Part shown: piece by piece, positions 25,858 through 37,400 of the stretch
Layout: the number at the start of each line of letters is the position of its first letter
Position numbering within the stretch: position 1 is the first letter of the stretch
DNA from: Monarcha castaneiventris obscurior
Taxonomy: Eukaryota; Chordata; Aves; Passeriformes; Monarchidae
Direction: 5' to 3'
Length of the DNA: 64,000 nt
NCBI GenBank assembly: GCA_026261815.1
Contig: JAMPIT010000856.1
Location: forward strand, 14,910,001 to 14,974,000
Made by a program: the position numbers and the translations under genes
The notes under the pieces: model-generated
What the model saw: only the letters and a program-made list of their open reading frames with translations
The model's database searches: none
Told to the model about the DNA's origin: nothing

Positions 25858-26120
25858 CTCATCTGGAAATCCAAGTGAATAGAACCATGCTGCAAAAACT
25901 TCCCACCGACGATGTCCGCAACAAACCAGATCACGAAGATTTGTGAGGATGCAAAACAAGTCACAATATGTTTCTTGAATTCCTTGCATCCATCTTTTGA
26001 TGACATCTAACTCCAAACAGGTGTTGCACCACGAGTCTACCCTTGGCCTGAAAACTGAGTGCAATGCAGCAAGGAAATGCACTGCACCAGCAGGCTTTTG
26101 TCCCTTTTCCTGTACAAAAC
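25858..26120 (-). other. Possible exon or decayed pseudogene piece (unidentified)
   Basis: Read on the minus strand, a 263-base stretch is open and starts after a good acceptor-like sequence (tttgctggcttttttcag). It ends at gatgag followed by gtactt, a weak to moderate donor. The predicted peptide includes the segments DVIKRWMQGIQ and GHRRWEVFAAWFYSLGFPDE. I do not recognise the family. The high Cys and Trp content is also what random sequence gives. An alternative frame is open over the first part as well. The surrounding open frame (25798-26214) is no longer than several clearly spurious ones in this window, so I rate it as more likely chance than real. Confidence 0.15.
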
Positions 26121-26200
26121 CTGAAAAAAGCCAGCAAACAGCTGCTCCCAGCACTCTGCTAGGAACACAGCACTTCTGTACTCTCCAGGATGAGACTGTA

Positions 26201-26256
26201 TAACTTGGGTCCAATACAGCTGCTGGAAGTCAATGGGCAGCTTCATATTGACTAAA
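26201..26256. mobile_element. Possible ancient amniote interspersed repeat
   Basis: The segment ggtccaatacagctgctggaagtcaatgggcag followed by a nearby attgacta resembles a very old repeat common in turtles and crocodilians. That repeat is built from 'aagtcaatggg' and its mirror 'attgacttc'. Only the central part is recognisable. This is recalled from family texture and not verified. Confidence 0.3.
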
Positions 26257-27277
26257 CTGCATAATTAGATCTGCAGTACACCATCCATTCTTATCAGTTA
26301 CCATCCCTTGAAACAGAGCAGCACGTCCAGAGCTGTGATGGCAGGGGGCTCAGAACCCCTGGGGCATACCCTAGACAGCCAGGGGGAGCAATGTGTGAGC
26401 ACACTCATAGTTAAGGATTGAATGGAAATGTGTCTCCAAAGCAAAACTCCAAAGGGAAAAGAGAGGAAAATGATTGTAAGAGCATTTGCTGAAGAGCTCA
26501 TTGTCCAGATGACTCTGCCATGCTGAACCCCACTTCCTCAGAAACTTCCAGAAACGTCATAAGATGGCACCATACAGGCATCAGGACTGGTTGCATATTT
26601 TGCCGTGTCAGGTACGAGACCTTTGTGTTGGCTAAGTCTGTATTATACCCTTCTGGTCATACATCATTAACTCAAATAACTTTTGAATTGGACTCGACTT
26701 CTAGGGGTAAATGAACCAAAACCTTCTCTTTTATTGCTTGTTAGAGCTCTTAGCAGATGAGAACTAAGAATTTTCTTTGCTGACAAGGTAGTACATCATT
26801 TCAACATGAAGTGTAACACTGAATAACCACCATTACTGTTGCCAGTAATCTCTATTTACAGTAATCTCAATTTCCCTATAATTTTATTTATTGATGTAAT
26901 TTTACTACAGTGTTGAATGTTCCATTTTTTTTTTTCAAATTTATTTTTCTAGAGTAAGCATATTTTCTTAATTCCTCATTCAAAATTAGGGTATTTTTTA
27001 ATACTTCCAATTAATGAAATGTGAACACTCCTCTGTAAAATTAAGACAAATAATAAAGTCACTAAAACCATATGCCTCTGTCAGATGGATATGAATGTGT
27101 CCAAAATTACTCTATTGAACTCACTGGAGGATGTCTGCTTCTCTAAATTAGTAAAACTCAACACATACTGCAATTATATTCTTCAGAAAGTTAAACCTGT
27201 GGCTACTAAGAACATTTGATTAATAACAAAGATCCAGCCAAAGCTGCGTTTGGTAGCACATTTATATTTAGTTATAT
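26257..27277. other. Unannotated non-coding stretch
   Basis: No gene or transposon was recognised. The part from 26860 to 27060 is very AT-rich, with a poly-T run near 26925-26935. Confidence 0.55.
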
Positions 27278-27520
27278 TTACTGATCCTTCATCAGTTTCA
27301 CTTCCTTCTTCATGAGGTCTAAGAAAAGACTTGAGAAGCATGAATCAGCTTTCTGGATTTCAAGAATAAATGCTGTAAACAATGTGACACTGTCATTCAG
27401 GCAGTCTGATGCAATAGGAATTAAAATATTATGAACCCAGGGTTCTGCATTTCCAGTCCTGGATGCCACCACACTATCAGGGGTCCGGTACAAGGTACCC
27501 TTCGAAAGTTCACACTCATG
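27278..27520 (-). other. Possible exon or pseudogene piece (unidentified)
   Basis: On the minus strand an open stretch ends at a TAA that overlaps a plausible donor (gatca followed by gtaaat). Its peptide includes AEPWVHNILIPIASDCLND and ends KKEVKLMKDQ. The amphipathic, leucine- and lysine-containing end looks more protein-like than most frames here. However, an in-frame stop (taa) lies just upstream near 27537, and no strong polypyrimidine acceptor is visible. I cannot assign a family. It could be a chance frame, a terminal exon or a pseudogene fragment. Confidence 0.15.
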
Positions 27521-27729
27521 GGTGCTCCCAGGATGTTACACTTTTGCCTCAAAGGGCAGGGATTGACCCAGTCTTGTCCCCTGTAACGTGATTCTCTGAA
27601 TCTCTTTTCATCTTAACTAGGAATTCTCTATCCACAGCCGATACCGCCTCACACTCTAGTTCACTTTCTCTTTGCCAGATCACTAATATTGAAGGAGAGT
27701 GCTCTATGCATACATACACTTTCCTTTTC

Positions 27730-27743
27730 TTTTTTTTTTTTTT
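27730..27743. repeat. Poly-T run (14)
   Basis: Fourteen T residues in a pyrimidine-rich stretch lie 60 bases before the 51-bp minisatellite. Followed by cccag, it resembles a polypyrimidine-AG acceptor on the plus strand, but no convincing exon follows. Confidence 0.85.
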
Positions 27744-27803
27744 CCCAGCCTTTAGCAATACTTTTTGGAGCTGAGCACAGAACAGTAAAACATTTTTTCT
27801 CCA

Positions 27804-28437
27804 GGAAAAATCTGGTCTTGGTTTTCCCCAGAATCCATTCTGTACTCCGGGAAAAATCCAGTCTGGATTTTCCAAATTACCGACTCCATTCCAGACTCTG
27901 GAAAAAACCAGTCTGGGTTTTCCAAATTACCGGCTCCATTCCAGACTCTGGAAAAAATCCAGTCCAGGTTTTCCAAATTACCAACTCCATTCCGGACTCC
28001 AGGAACAATCCAGCCCGGGTTTTCCACATTTCCGACTCCATTCCAGACTCCAGGAACAATCCAGTCCGGGTTTTCCAAATTACCGACTCCATTCCAGTGT
28101 CCAGGAACAATCCAGTCCGGGTTTTCCAAATTACCGACTCCATTCCAGTGTCCGGGAACAATCCAGTCCGGGTTTTCCAAATTACCGGCTCCATTCCGGA
28201 CTCCAGGAACAATCCAGTCCGGGTTTTCCAAATTACCGACTCCATTCCAGTGTCCAGGAACAATCCAGTCCGGGTTTTCCAAATTACCGACTCCATTCCG
28301 GACTCCAGGAACAATCCAGTCCGGGTTTTCCAAATTACCGACTCCATTCCAGTGTCCAGGAACAATCCAGTCCGGGTTTTCCAAATTACCGAATCAATTC
28401 CAGACTCCGGGAAAATCCAGTCTGGGTTACTTGAATC
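27804..28437. repeat. 51-bp minisatellite, about 12.5 copies
   Basis: The unit begins ggaacaatccagtccggg, continues ttttccaaattaccgac and ends tccattccagtgtcca or tccattccggactcca. The first two or three copies and the last one are diverged (gggaaaaatcc, ggaaaaaacc), while copies from about 28050 to 28370 are nearly identical. In the last five core copies the ends 'ggactcca' and 'agtgtcca' alternate, giving a 102-bp higher-order period. Most units keep two CpGs. Because 51 is divisible by three, frames stay open through the array on both strands: plus 27689-28675 with a 17-residue period, and two minus frames over 27752-28384 and 27877-28443. These frames are a consequence of the period, not evidence of a gene. 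Confidence 0.97.
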
Positions 28438-31400
28438 TTTCAATTCGGTGGAGTTTTGTGAAATTGATTTGTCCCTTCTGGAAAGGTCACTTTGCCAATT
28501 GCCTCCCTCCCGAGGGTGTAGTTCTCATTACTTTTCTGTTTACTTTCAAGAATATTATGTAACCTCTGGTAATTGTTTTTGCAATTTCATAGATTCCTAC
28601 ACACACATAATTCCTGAGGAAGGCATCGCACAATGCCTGCGTTCCCCAGTGGGTAGAAGCATGCATTTCTTCTAAGATTTTCCTGGCTAGAGCCTTATTT
28701 ACTACCTACATCACATCTTCCATTCTCAGCTGGTAGAATCTTGTTCAGTGGAGTTTTAACACCTCTCCAGTCCCTCCTGACAAACAAAGCAGTGTTTCCT
28801 CGCAGGAGAGCTGACCACCTTGAAGTCTTGGTCTGCTGGAGAGACATTTAAGTCTGACCCAGGTTGAGCTTTCTGTTTGGGGTGGGCAGACACCAAGACT
28901 AATTCCTGCTAAAGACTAAATGACCCAGCGGAATAACTGCACCCCCTTCACCGGGGACCTCTGTGGGAACCACAGGCCAGGAGCAACCTGCTCCTTCACA
29001 AACTTCATTTGATTTCCTTCCACATTTTACTGTTTTTTCAGATTGGCCTCCGAACATATCTAGTGTAGGATCTGCCTTTTGTTCAAGAAGGAAATACTTG
29101 ATGCAAAACCTGTGTCACAGATGGTTTCTATTTGCAAAGCACTGAACTGTATTAACCACCCAATCCTGCTGCAATTCACTTTCACCAGAATGGGCAGCAC
29201 AAGGAGTTTGGGGAACAGGATGCTGGGAAAACAATTTCTCCTGGGTCCTCATGCATTCCTCCATTTTCAATCTCACTGTTCAGCACTGATAGACTTTGTC
29301 AGAGTCTTCCTAACTGCAATTCCTCCATTCTGGAGCCGGGGCAGCGATCCTGCAGAGAGGTCTCCAGGTGTTCTCCTATGTGCAGACTCTGCTCATGCTC
29401 CCCTCTGCTGACGGTGATGCAGCCTCATCTCTGGGCTTTGCTGGTGTTCACCAAGAGGTGATGACTTCTGCACTAAATATCAAACCACACTGGAATAGCT
29501 TTAGAGACAAAATCATAAGCTTAACTGCAGGAAGGCTGGGGGAGCACAGACCTGACCACAGAACTTCTGCCACTGGAAATCAGTGTAAAGGAGGCCTGGC
29601 CAGCAGCTACAGTGTTAACCTGCTATCAAATCCTCCATTTCTCTTAATAAACACAAGATCCTGTCATAATTTTCTTTTCACAAGTTGGCATTTCAAATGT
29701 GTTGCTTACAAAGGTCATCTATATTTGGGGAAAAACAGTTTAATTGATTTTATTATTGCAGAAAAATAGAATAACCACTTGCACCTTTGTTTGCAGATAA
29801 AAAACAAAATTAATGGTTGCATACCGCTGAATTAAGCACTTAAAGTTCAGTCTCTACAAAATGCTGACGGTGTAAGCTTAGATCAATACCAAAACAATTT
29901 ACACTTTAGGAGCACTGGCTCTGGCTATTAACTGGTAATTATGCCAAGTTTGCTGTTAAATTGCTTTAACTGTTTCCAAGGTGTAACTGAATTATGGAAA
30001 AGCTTGTTAACACTGTCAGAGTGGGAACTCCCAGCACAGTCCCGAGCACATAACACCTTCCACAGCCCCAGCTTTGGCTGGGCACTCCATTTAACCCTCC
30101 ACTCCCCTGACCTGCTCTACTGCAAACCTCTTACATTTCAGATTCTGGGTGTTCCACACGCTGCAAGTTATTCAGCAGGGTGAAGAAGCTTCTCCTGGGT
30201 GAGGAACTGCAGCCAGCACGAGCCCCTGCTTAGCCACATACTGGCCCCGAAACAGTACAGGAACTGCTAATGCTTTTCCAATATTTTCACAAGTTGTAGG
30301 GAATGGCAACTAAACCTTGGACTTTGTCTCCAGACTAGAATCACTATCCTTCCCAGAAAACAAAGTCTAGAGCTTGGCTTTGGCACACTGCAGGAAAAAA
30401 ATGTTTTCCTCAGTTAGTAAATGAAGTTCCCAAATAATAATGTGAAGATACAAACATTGCAAGTTTACTCATAAGCAAAAGCAAGGTTTAAAACCCCTTC
30501 ACATCAAATTCCCTTTGTATCCTGCATTTATCCTGCAACAGCTGCTGAAATTCATCCCCTCTGTCACAGAAGGACCAGTTTCTCCTTCACATATTACCCA
30601 TGTGATGATGAAAAATGCAAAAAGGAGTTATGCCAAAGAGAGATAAAGCAGAGCAATGTGTAAGGAAGTCTGTTGTTAATCGAGTTGGACCAGCAAGACG
30701 GGGAAAAGGAGAACTAATTGCCTACCCCTGAACATGCTCTCTGTCCCCTGTGCCTGGCTTTAACAAAAATACATTGTCACACTAATCCTGAAAGTAACTG
30801 AGGAGTTTGTTTTAATAATGTACAAATCAATGTGTACCAAGACTCACCTGAGTGTACCACAGCATGTTCACACCATCATCTCCTCTAATTAATGGCTCCT
30901 GCTGTGGACTTCACCTCCCTCTGCTTTCCACAACACTCCTACCCAAAAAGCAGCCAACACTTTATCAATAGAGCATGCACACTCAAAAGTCGAGAAACAT
31001 GCTTGCTGATTATCTCTATGCCTATGTATTTGGTTTTCTTGTATGAAAACCAAAACCTGATGAGAAGGAACAGCCCCAACACTTTATAGACATCAGGTCC
31101 CTCACCCAAATGCAGACAGGAACCATAACACACAGTGATAGCGTTTTCCAGCAGCAAACCACTTCTTGCCCCACGCTCACACAGCACCACTGTCTCTGGA
31201 AATTGGGATTTCCCCTTGATGCTTCTTTTAATCCATGCAGTACTTGACTACAGAAAATCAGTTGTAATTTTAAAACATCCACCAGGGACAGAGGGAAGGG
31301 TTAATACACAGCACTAGCAGCTCCCACCATTTTACCTCAGCTTCCCAAAGGCTGGGCAATCTCTGCAATGACCCAAGCCCAGGAACCGTGTGACTGAATC

Positions 31401-34400
31401 ACACTTTTTAAAAAACAAACAAACAAAATTTTTCAAATTATAGCAAGACATTGCAAACAGAGCTTAGCCTCAAATACTATGGGGAAAATAACAAGTGCTT
31501 TTCAGGACTGAGGAGGGACTTCATTGCTCACCTTTATTTTTGGAACTGGCAGTAATGAAATCACTTTTTTGTGACTGCAAACATCACTACAAAGAGCAGA
31601 CAATGGGTGCATTTTGCTTGTTTTGCTCAATAAACTTTTCTCCTGGCTGGAGAAAGTGTATTTGCCCAGGTCAGTGCTGTTCTGCTGCTTTTTATTACAC
31701 TTTTTCCTACTCTTTCCATCCACCTTACCAGAGCTAGATGGAGGCAGTCCCATGTCTGCATACAATTGCCGCGTACCTCTGCACGTCAAGGAAAAATCAT
31801 CCCTAGGCAGAGATGCTCCATAAGGGCCTAGCATGAGTAAGTCTCCATGATGGACAGATATTTTTAGGTGACATTTAGGACCTTGCCTGCATGCTGCAGA
31901 TTTACAAAATCAGCAAGGCAAGCTCAGGGGGAGGAAGATTGTGCCTGGATCCCCCAGAGGGAAAAATCTTGTGGAGACAGAATAATTCATTCACACCTCT
32001 TTCTCACTCCCTACCGTTGACAACTTGCCAAAGTCACAAATCCCAGGGAGCTGCTGTCAAGTTGCTCTTTCTTGGGAACAGTTTTCATCGTGGCTGTGGG
32101 ACAGGCAGCCCTCCTTCCCTGGTGCCAGCCCGCCCAGCTGCTTGTGAGGAGCCTGAGCAGGGTGCCCCAGCTCTCCAGCAGAGCCCTGGCTGTAGGACAG
32201 CCTGTCCCCCTGGGCTTTCTCCAAGGAGCTCCTGGCTCTGTCCCACCTGCACAAGGAGGCTGCTACCTGCCAGCTGCGACAGCAGCACAGAGATGGCAGA
32301 GGCAGTGAGCAGTGCCCTGCTGTCCCTCTGCCCCAGGGACTGCAGCCTCTCTCTTCCCACAGACCGAGAAGGCTGGAGCACAACACACAACGCCAGCCTG
32401 GAGTTCCTGTGCAGGCTGTGCTCCAGCTCACTAGGACCTGCAAGAGCCACAGGCACCAAACCACTTCTGCCCATGCAAGCAGCACCCCTCACCTGCTCCA
32501 GCTCCCAGCTGCTCTTCCCAAAATCACTGTCATGCACGGGAGCCACTTAACAGCATCAAATGCCTCAGGAACACAGCGGGGTCCATCCCTTCTGTAGGAG
32601 CGGGACTCCAAAGGTGTCTGGGAAGAAGAGACACTAGGAATGGTAAGAGCTTGTGTGCTTGAGCTGCGCTGGAAGCCACCTCTCCCTCCTGGAGAGGAGC
32701 CAGCATGGGCAGCAGGAACAAAGATCCCAGAGAGGGCTGGCAGTGGTTAGTTGGGCTGAATTCAGGGGGTCTCTCAGATGGCACATAATAAATGAACTTC
32801 ATGAGTGATGCAATGCTCCCAAAGTATTCCAAATTACCCTCAAAGGCAAGGGTGACTATGCTGAGCTGATCATCTACATCTATGTACATTAACTGCATAA
32901 CTTAGGAAGTCAAACCTGTGATCAACTCAGTTCAAAGGTCAGGTAAGTCAGTTCTTGCACAGAATGTGTCAAATACCCAAAGCCTATTTTTTTTTCTTGT
33001 TATTTAGCATAAGGGAGGTTTGACTCCATATGAGTAGGTTCATTATTCATCAAATACACTTAGAAAACCTTCTCGAAAAAAAAGTCCTGTGCCACATGTA
33101 TATTTCTCTGCTGCTTTTCCTATGTGCTAATAGATAAGGGCTGACTTTGTGAAATTGCTGCAGCAAGCTGAGAATGATGCATGAAGTGAGAAATCCTGCC
33201 CAATGCACAGAGAATATGGATGTGTTACGTTACTTGCTGTGCATTGCACAGATACACAATATTCATCTAAGTCCGAGCAGCAGCCAGACTTCAAAGCCCA
33301 AACAGTTGTGCACACCTGATGCAAAAGCCCAGCAAAGCTGATGGCTCACTCCTCATGGAGTTCCTGCTGTCTCCTGACAGCAAAAGGAGGAGGTGGACAA
33401 ATGTGTGCAAATAAACAGGAGGGGAGGGAAAGCAGAGGGCCCCAGAGGGCAACAGGGGGGAATCAAAAAACAGCATCAAGAGTATAAGCAGCTCTGTAAG
33501 AATCAAGTCTCATAATCATGAGCACAATACATGTGTGGAGATGCACAGAAGGGATTAAGCTCCACAAGACCAGCACAGCTGTGTGTGGAGAGCCTGGGGA
33601 ATGGAGATCTGAGCAGAGCACTGCAAAGGCAGCAAGGGTGTGTATGTGGCAGGGCCATCAGGCCACACCACCACAAAGGGCACATAGGAACATCTGTAGT
33701 GACTTTAAAACATACCTAACTCTGGGATTTCCCTCCTAAGACACTAAGTTGCTGCTTGTTGCTCTCAGATGCCCACCATGCATTTGGCATTACACAAGAG
33801 AGAACAGCAAAGGCATGAGGAGGATAGCAGCTGCACCCTGTGCTTCATCAGTTAATCCATTTTCCCAGTGCTCCTAACTGTGTAGGCATCTGAAAAAAAC
33901 CCACAACCACCTTTGTGGGATCAACCTCCTTTTCCAAACATGTGCTGCTGCCGGGAGCATCCTTCACCACTCTTCACCTTTCTCTTTTCTGCCACAAGAG
34001 CTCAGACCACTGAGCTACCAAGCCAGCAAATTTCCCCTTTTCCCACCAGCTCCATCTGCCCAGGAGCAGTGCCTGAGGCACCCCCAGATGGCTCCTCCAC
34101 CTGACCTACGTCTCTTATTTAAGGAGTTAAAACTCAGCCTTTTGTGCAAACAGGAGGATTTCTACCGGAGAGGGGATTCTGTCTCCATCTGTACTGGGAT
34201 TTTTAAAGTGCATCTGCACAAGAGCTCAAAGACAACGGTACCTCTTTTTAAGAAGGTTGCAGCTGCCCCTCTCTTTGGCCCATTGCTCCCCTGTAGCATC
34301 CCAGGTCTTCTTTGATCACTCCTTGCCCCACACCCTGCTGAGGCTCTCAGTCTTCAGAGACCAGGCCAGTTTATTTTGCATTAAGAGCATATTCTGTGAA

Positions 34401-37400
34401 TGCACTGATCTGCTGCATGCAAAAAGCAGCTTTGCATGGGAATGGAGGTGTGAAAGAACAGCACTGAATAATCACAGCCTAGAACAAAGTCCATGCTGAC
34501 CTACAGCTGACCTTCCTGCTCTCAGCCACAGAAGTGAGAAGTCCCTTTGCACATCCATGCTGAAGTACCTCCTTTTCCAGGACCCAAAGAAAATATCAAA
34601 TGTAGAAAAAGTAAAATCACATCCCTCCTTTTTTGTTCCTGCGTTCAGGACACACCCCGTGTGTCTCTGGGAGAGTGTGCAGCTTGCTGACCATGCCAGT
34701 GATCCTGTGCTCAGTGCCACAGGCTACCTGACCTGCATTTCAAAGAAACAAAACAGTTTTGTTATTCCGGAAACTCAGCTCATTACAGAGCACTGCACTC
34801 ACAGCAATCTGTGAGCAGCTCAGCTCCCAGGGCAGATGGAAAGTCAGTGGTGCTGTACAAGTGATATGCTGCTTGCTGGTGATGCTAAAATTCTTGTGGA
34901 AAACTGAATAGCAAGACATGCTCAGAAGAAAAAGATCAAAACAATCCAACCTGATGAAAAAATTCTGGGTCTCTGCTCTAAATAACGCTAAAAAGAATTA
35001 AAAGCTAACAGTATGGTTGTTGGTTTTTTTATTGTCATTTTGCTAACAAATCACACTGGGAATTCTCCCTTCCAAAAACCATCTATACCACCCTTCATCT
35101 CTGATAAGGATTCCCAGTTCTGCAGCTTTTCTCATAAATATCTGTAAACCCTTTGCAGAAGCATTAGTATGCAATACAGACCCTTTGGGAGCAGCTTTCC
35201 TTCCAGAAGCTCCTTGCCTCCCTCCCTCTCCACCCGCACTCGCTGCTGTCTCAGGATGGCACCGGCTCCAAATTCTGGCGCTGCTGAGCACACTCGGGCA
35301 CCACAGTCAGCTCCATCTCCTGCCCAGCCCCTCCCCGTGGCTAAAGATGGGGTGACTGCTTAACACTGCCAAAAAACACTCAAGCTGACAATGTAAACTT
35401 CATATCAATGCCCCTCTAAAGGCAATTAAATATACATTTATTTGTCTTTGTAAGGAAAGGAACGTGTCTGAGCTTTTCTACACACTGTGCACCATCCACT
35501 TTCTCCTCTAGCCCCACCAGGTACAATTAAGACACTGACTAAAAATTAATCCCACATTGTTTGGTTTTCAGGGAACAGTTGGGGGATTTTTAAAACCTTA
35601 AGGCATCATGCAAAGGTATCCTTTAATATAAAAGGAATATAAGTTAAAATCCATTTTCTTTCTGTTCCTGCATCCTGCACAGTCTCATGGTCTTTATGAC
35701 TTTTCTATAGAAGTTGTCACAAACTCCTCTGGAGGAAGAGCGCAGATAAGGGAGTTCCTTGGTTGAAGATTTAGCATTAACTTTGCAGGCATTTCATTCT
35801 AGGATTTGAAGACAGACTTAAAAATCTCTGGTCCAAAAGCAAAATTGAAGCTAGGCATTTAAAATATGAATGTTAGTATTAGGCAATTACTTTTCCTTCA
35901 GTTTTCAAAATGTTGCATAAATTGTTAATAACCCCACACTGAGGAAATAATTTCATCATATATGATTAGCTATTTTCTGAAGAAAATAGCAGAGTGAAAA
36001 GTACAAATTGACAGAATTCTACTATTTTTTCCTCTTTAGATTTTCAGATCAACATATTCATCTCATCTTCTTCCCTCTCTAATTATCATGCAATGGCATG
36101 TCTTGAAGAAGAGAAATGGTATGTGCATTTCTGTGACAAGTGAAGCAATTCTCTGACATGTAACTACAAAACACGTGGGAATCCATAAAGGACAAAAAAA
36201 ATACCCAATAAAAATTTTAGATAGCACCAGTACTTCATACTGACAGAGCCTAAAATTAAAAACTGAAAGTCTAGAATAACTGAACAGAACCTACACATAG
36301 AAATGAAAAGCTGAAGAGAGCACAGCCCCCTCTCATTTTATATGATGGTTATTGCCATCCAGCACCAGCACTTGTGACAGCCAGAGCCACCAGTTCTTAG
36401 ACAGAAGTTACTCATTTTGGAATTCTCATTTCCCTTAAAGGGCTGAGAGGAAGAAGAGAAATTCAATGATTTACAGCAAATTGGCCACATCGTGAACAAA
36501 AGCATGCAAACACCATCTTAATTAACACCACACAGTTACCTCTGCTCATCTAACTTCCCAGAGCCTGATACCAGCCTTGACAGGTTTTCATAACAATAAA
36601 ATGTAATAAATGAATTTATGTCCTGAAGGACTCTATGCCGCAATGTCACAAAGCCATGAAAGATAAATGATGTCTTAACTAATCTTCTGATTTATTATTC
36701 CCCCAATTTTGCTCATTTTGTGATGAGGAGAACTCATTTTTCTATTTGGCAGATAGCTGTGTCAACCCTGCTAATAGCTACTATTACCACCACATGTTTG
36801 TGAAAACCACTGTACTTTCATTCTGACACTGACCCCACAACACTTCAGTTTTATTACAAGCACAAGATCTGTCAGTAACAAAAATTGATGCACTTATCCA
36901 CAGATTCTGCTTGTCTGCCACTAGCATTTTATTCATTTTTCTTTTGCAGAAGTTCATCTTTAAGCAAGGGCAGATTCATGGTTTAAATTCCTGTCTTGAC
37001 ACATCATCCGTTGCTTTGTAAATTTGTACAAAGAATGTAATTTCCACAGTCTTTAGGAGATAAAGGATTACTGTTAACCATCACTGCAGGCACTGAACTG
37101 ATCTGAATTTAACTCGAACTGTGTGAACCTAAATGGGCTTAAAAGTGGCTACTCAAAAGATTTCCTCATCAAACATTCCATCTGAGAATAATCTGAATCG
37201 AGTACCCCCATTCAATGCTAATAAGATGCTTTTAGGTGTCAGGACTCAACAGATGAATTTTAGGGCGAGACTTTCCAAATGTCAACTGTTTTGTTTGAAA
37301 TTGAGGACTTTTTAGTATTTAATGGGAGTAGGTTTATGCCTGTGATTAGGGAAATACTGAAAATCTGGCCACTCTGCTACTTGAAGTGTCTATATTTAAC

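Noticed and set aside
27804..28437. CRISPR array
   Set aside because: Units are contiguous 51-bp tandem copies with no unique spacers, in an animal genome context.
31891..32550. 219-codon plus-strand open frame in GC-richer DNA
   Set aside because: Several frames on both strands are open over the same bases because stop codons are rare in GC-rich sequence. No domain or homologue is recognised.
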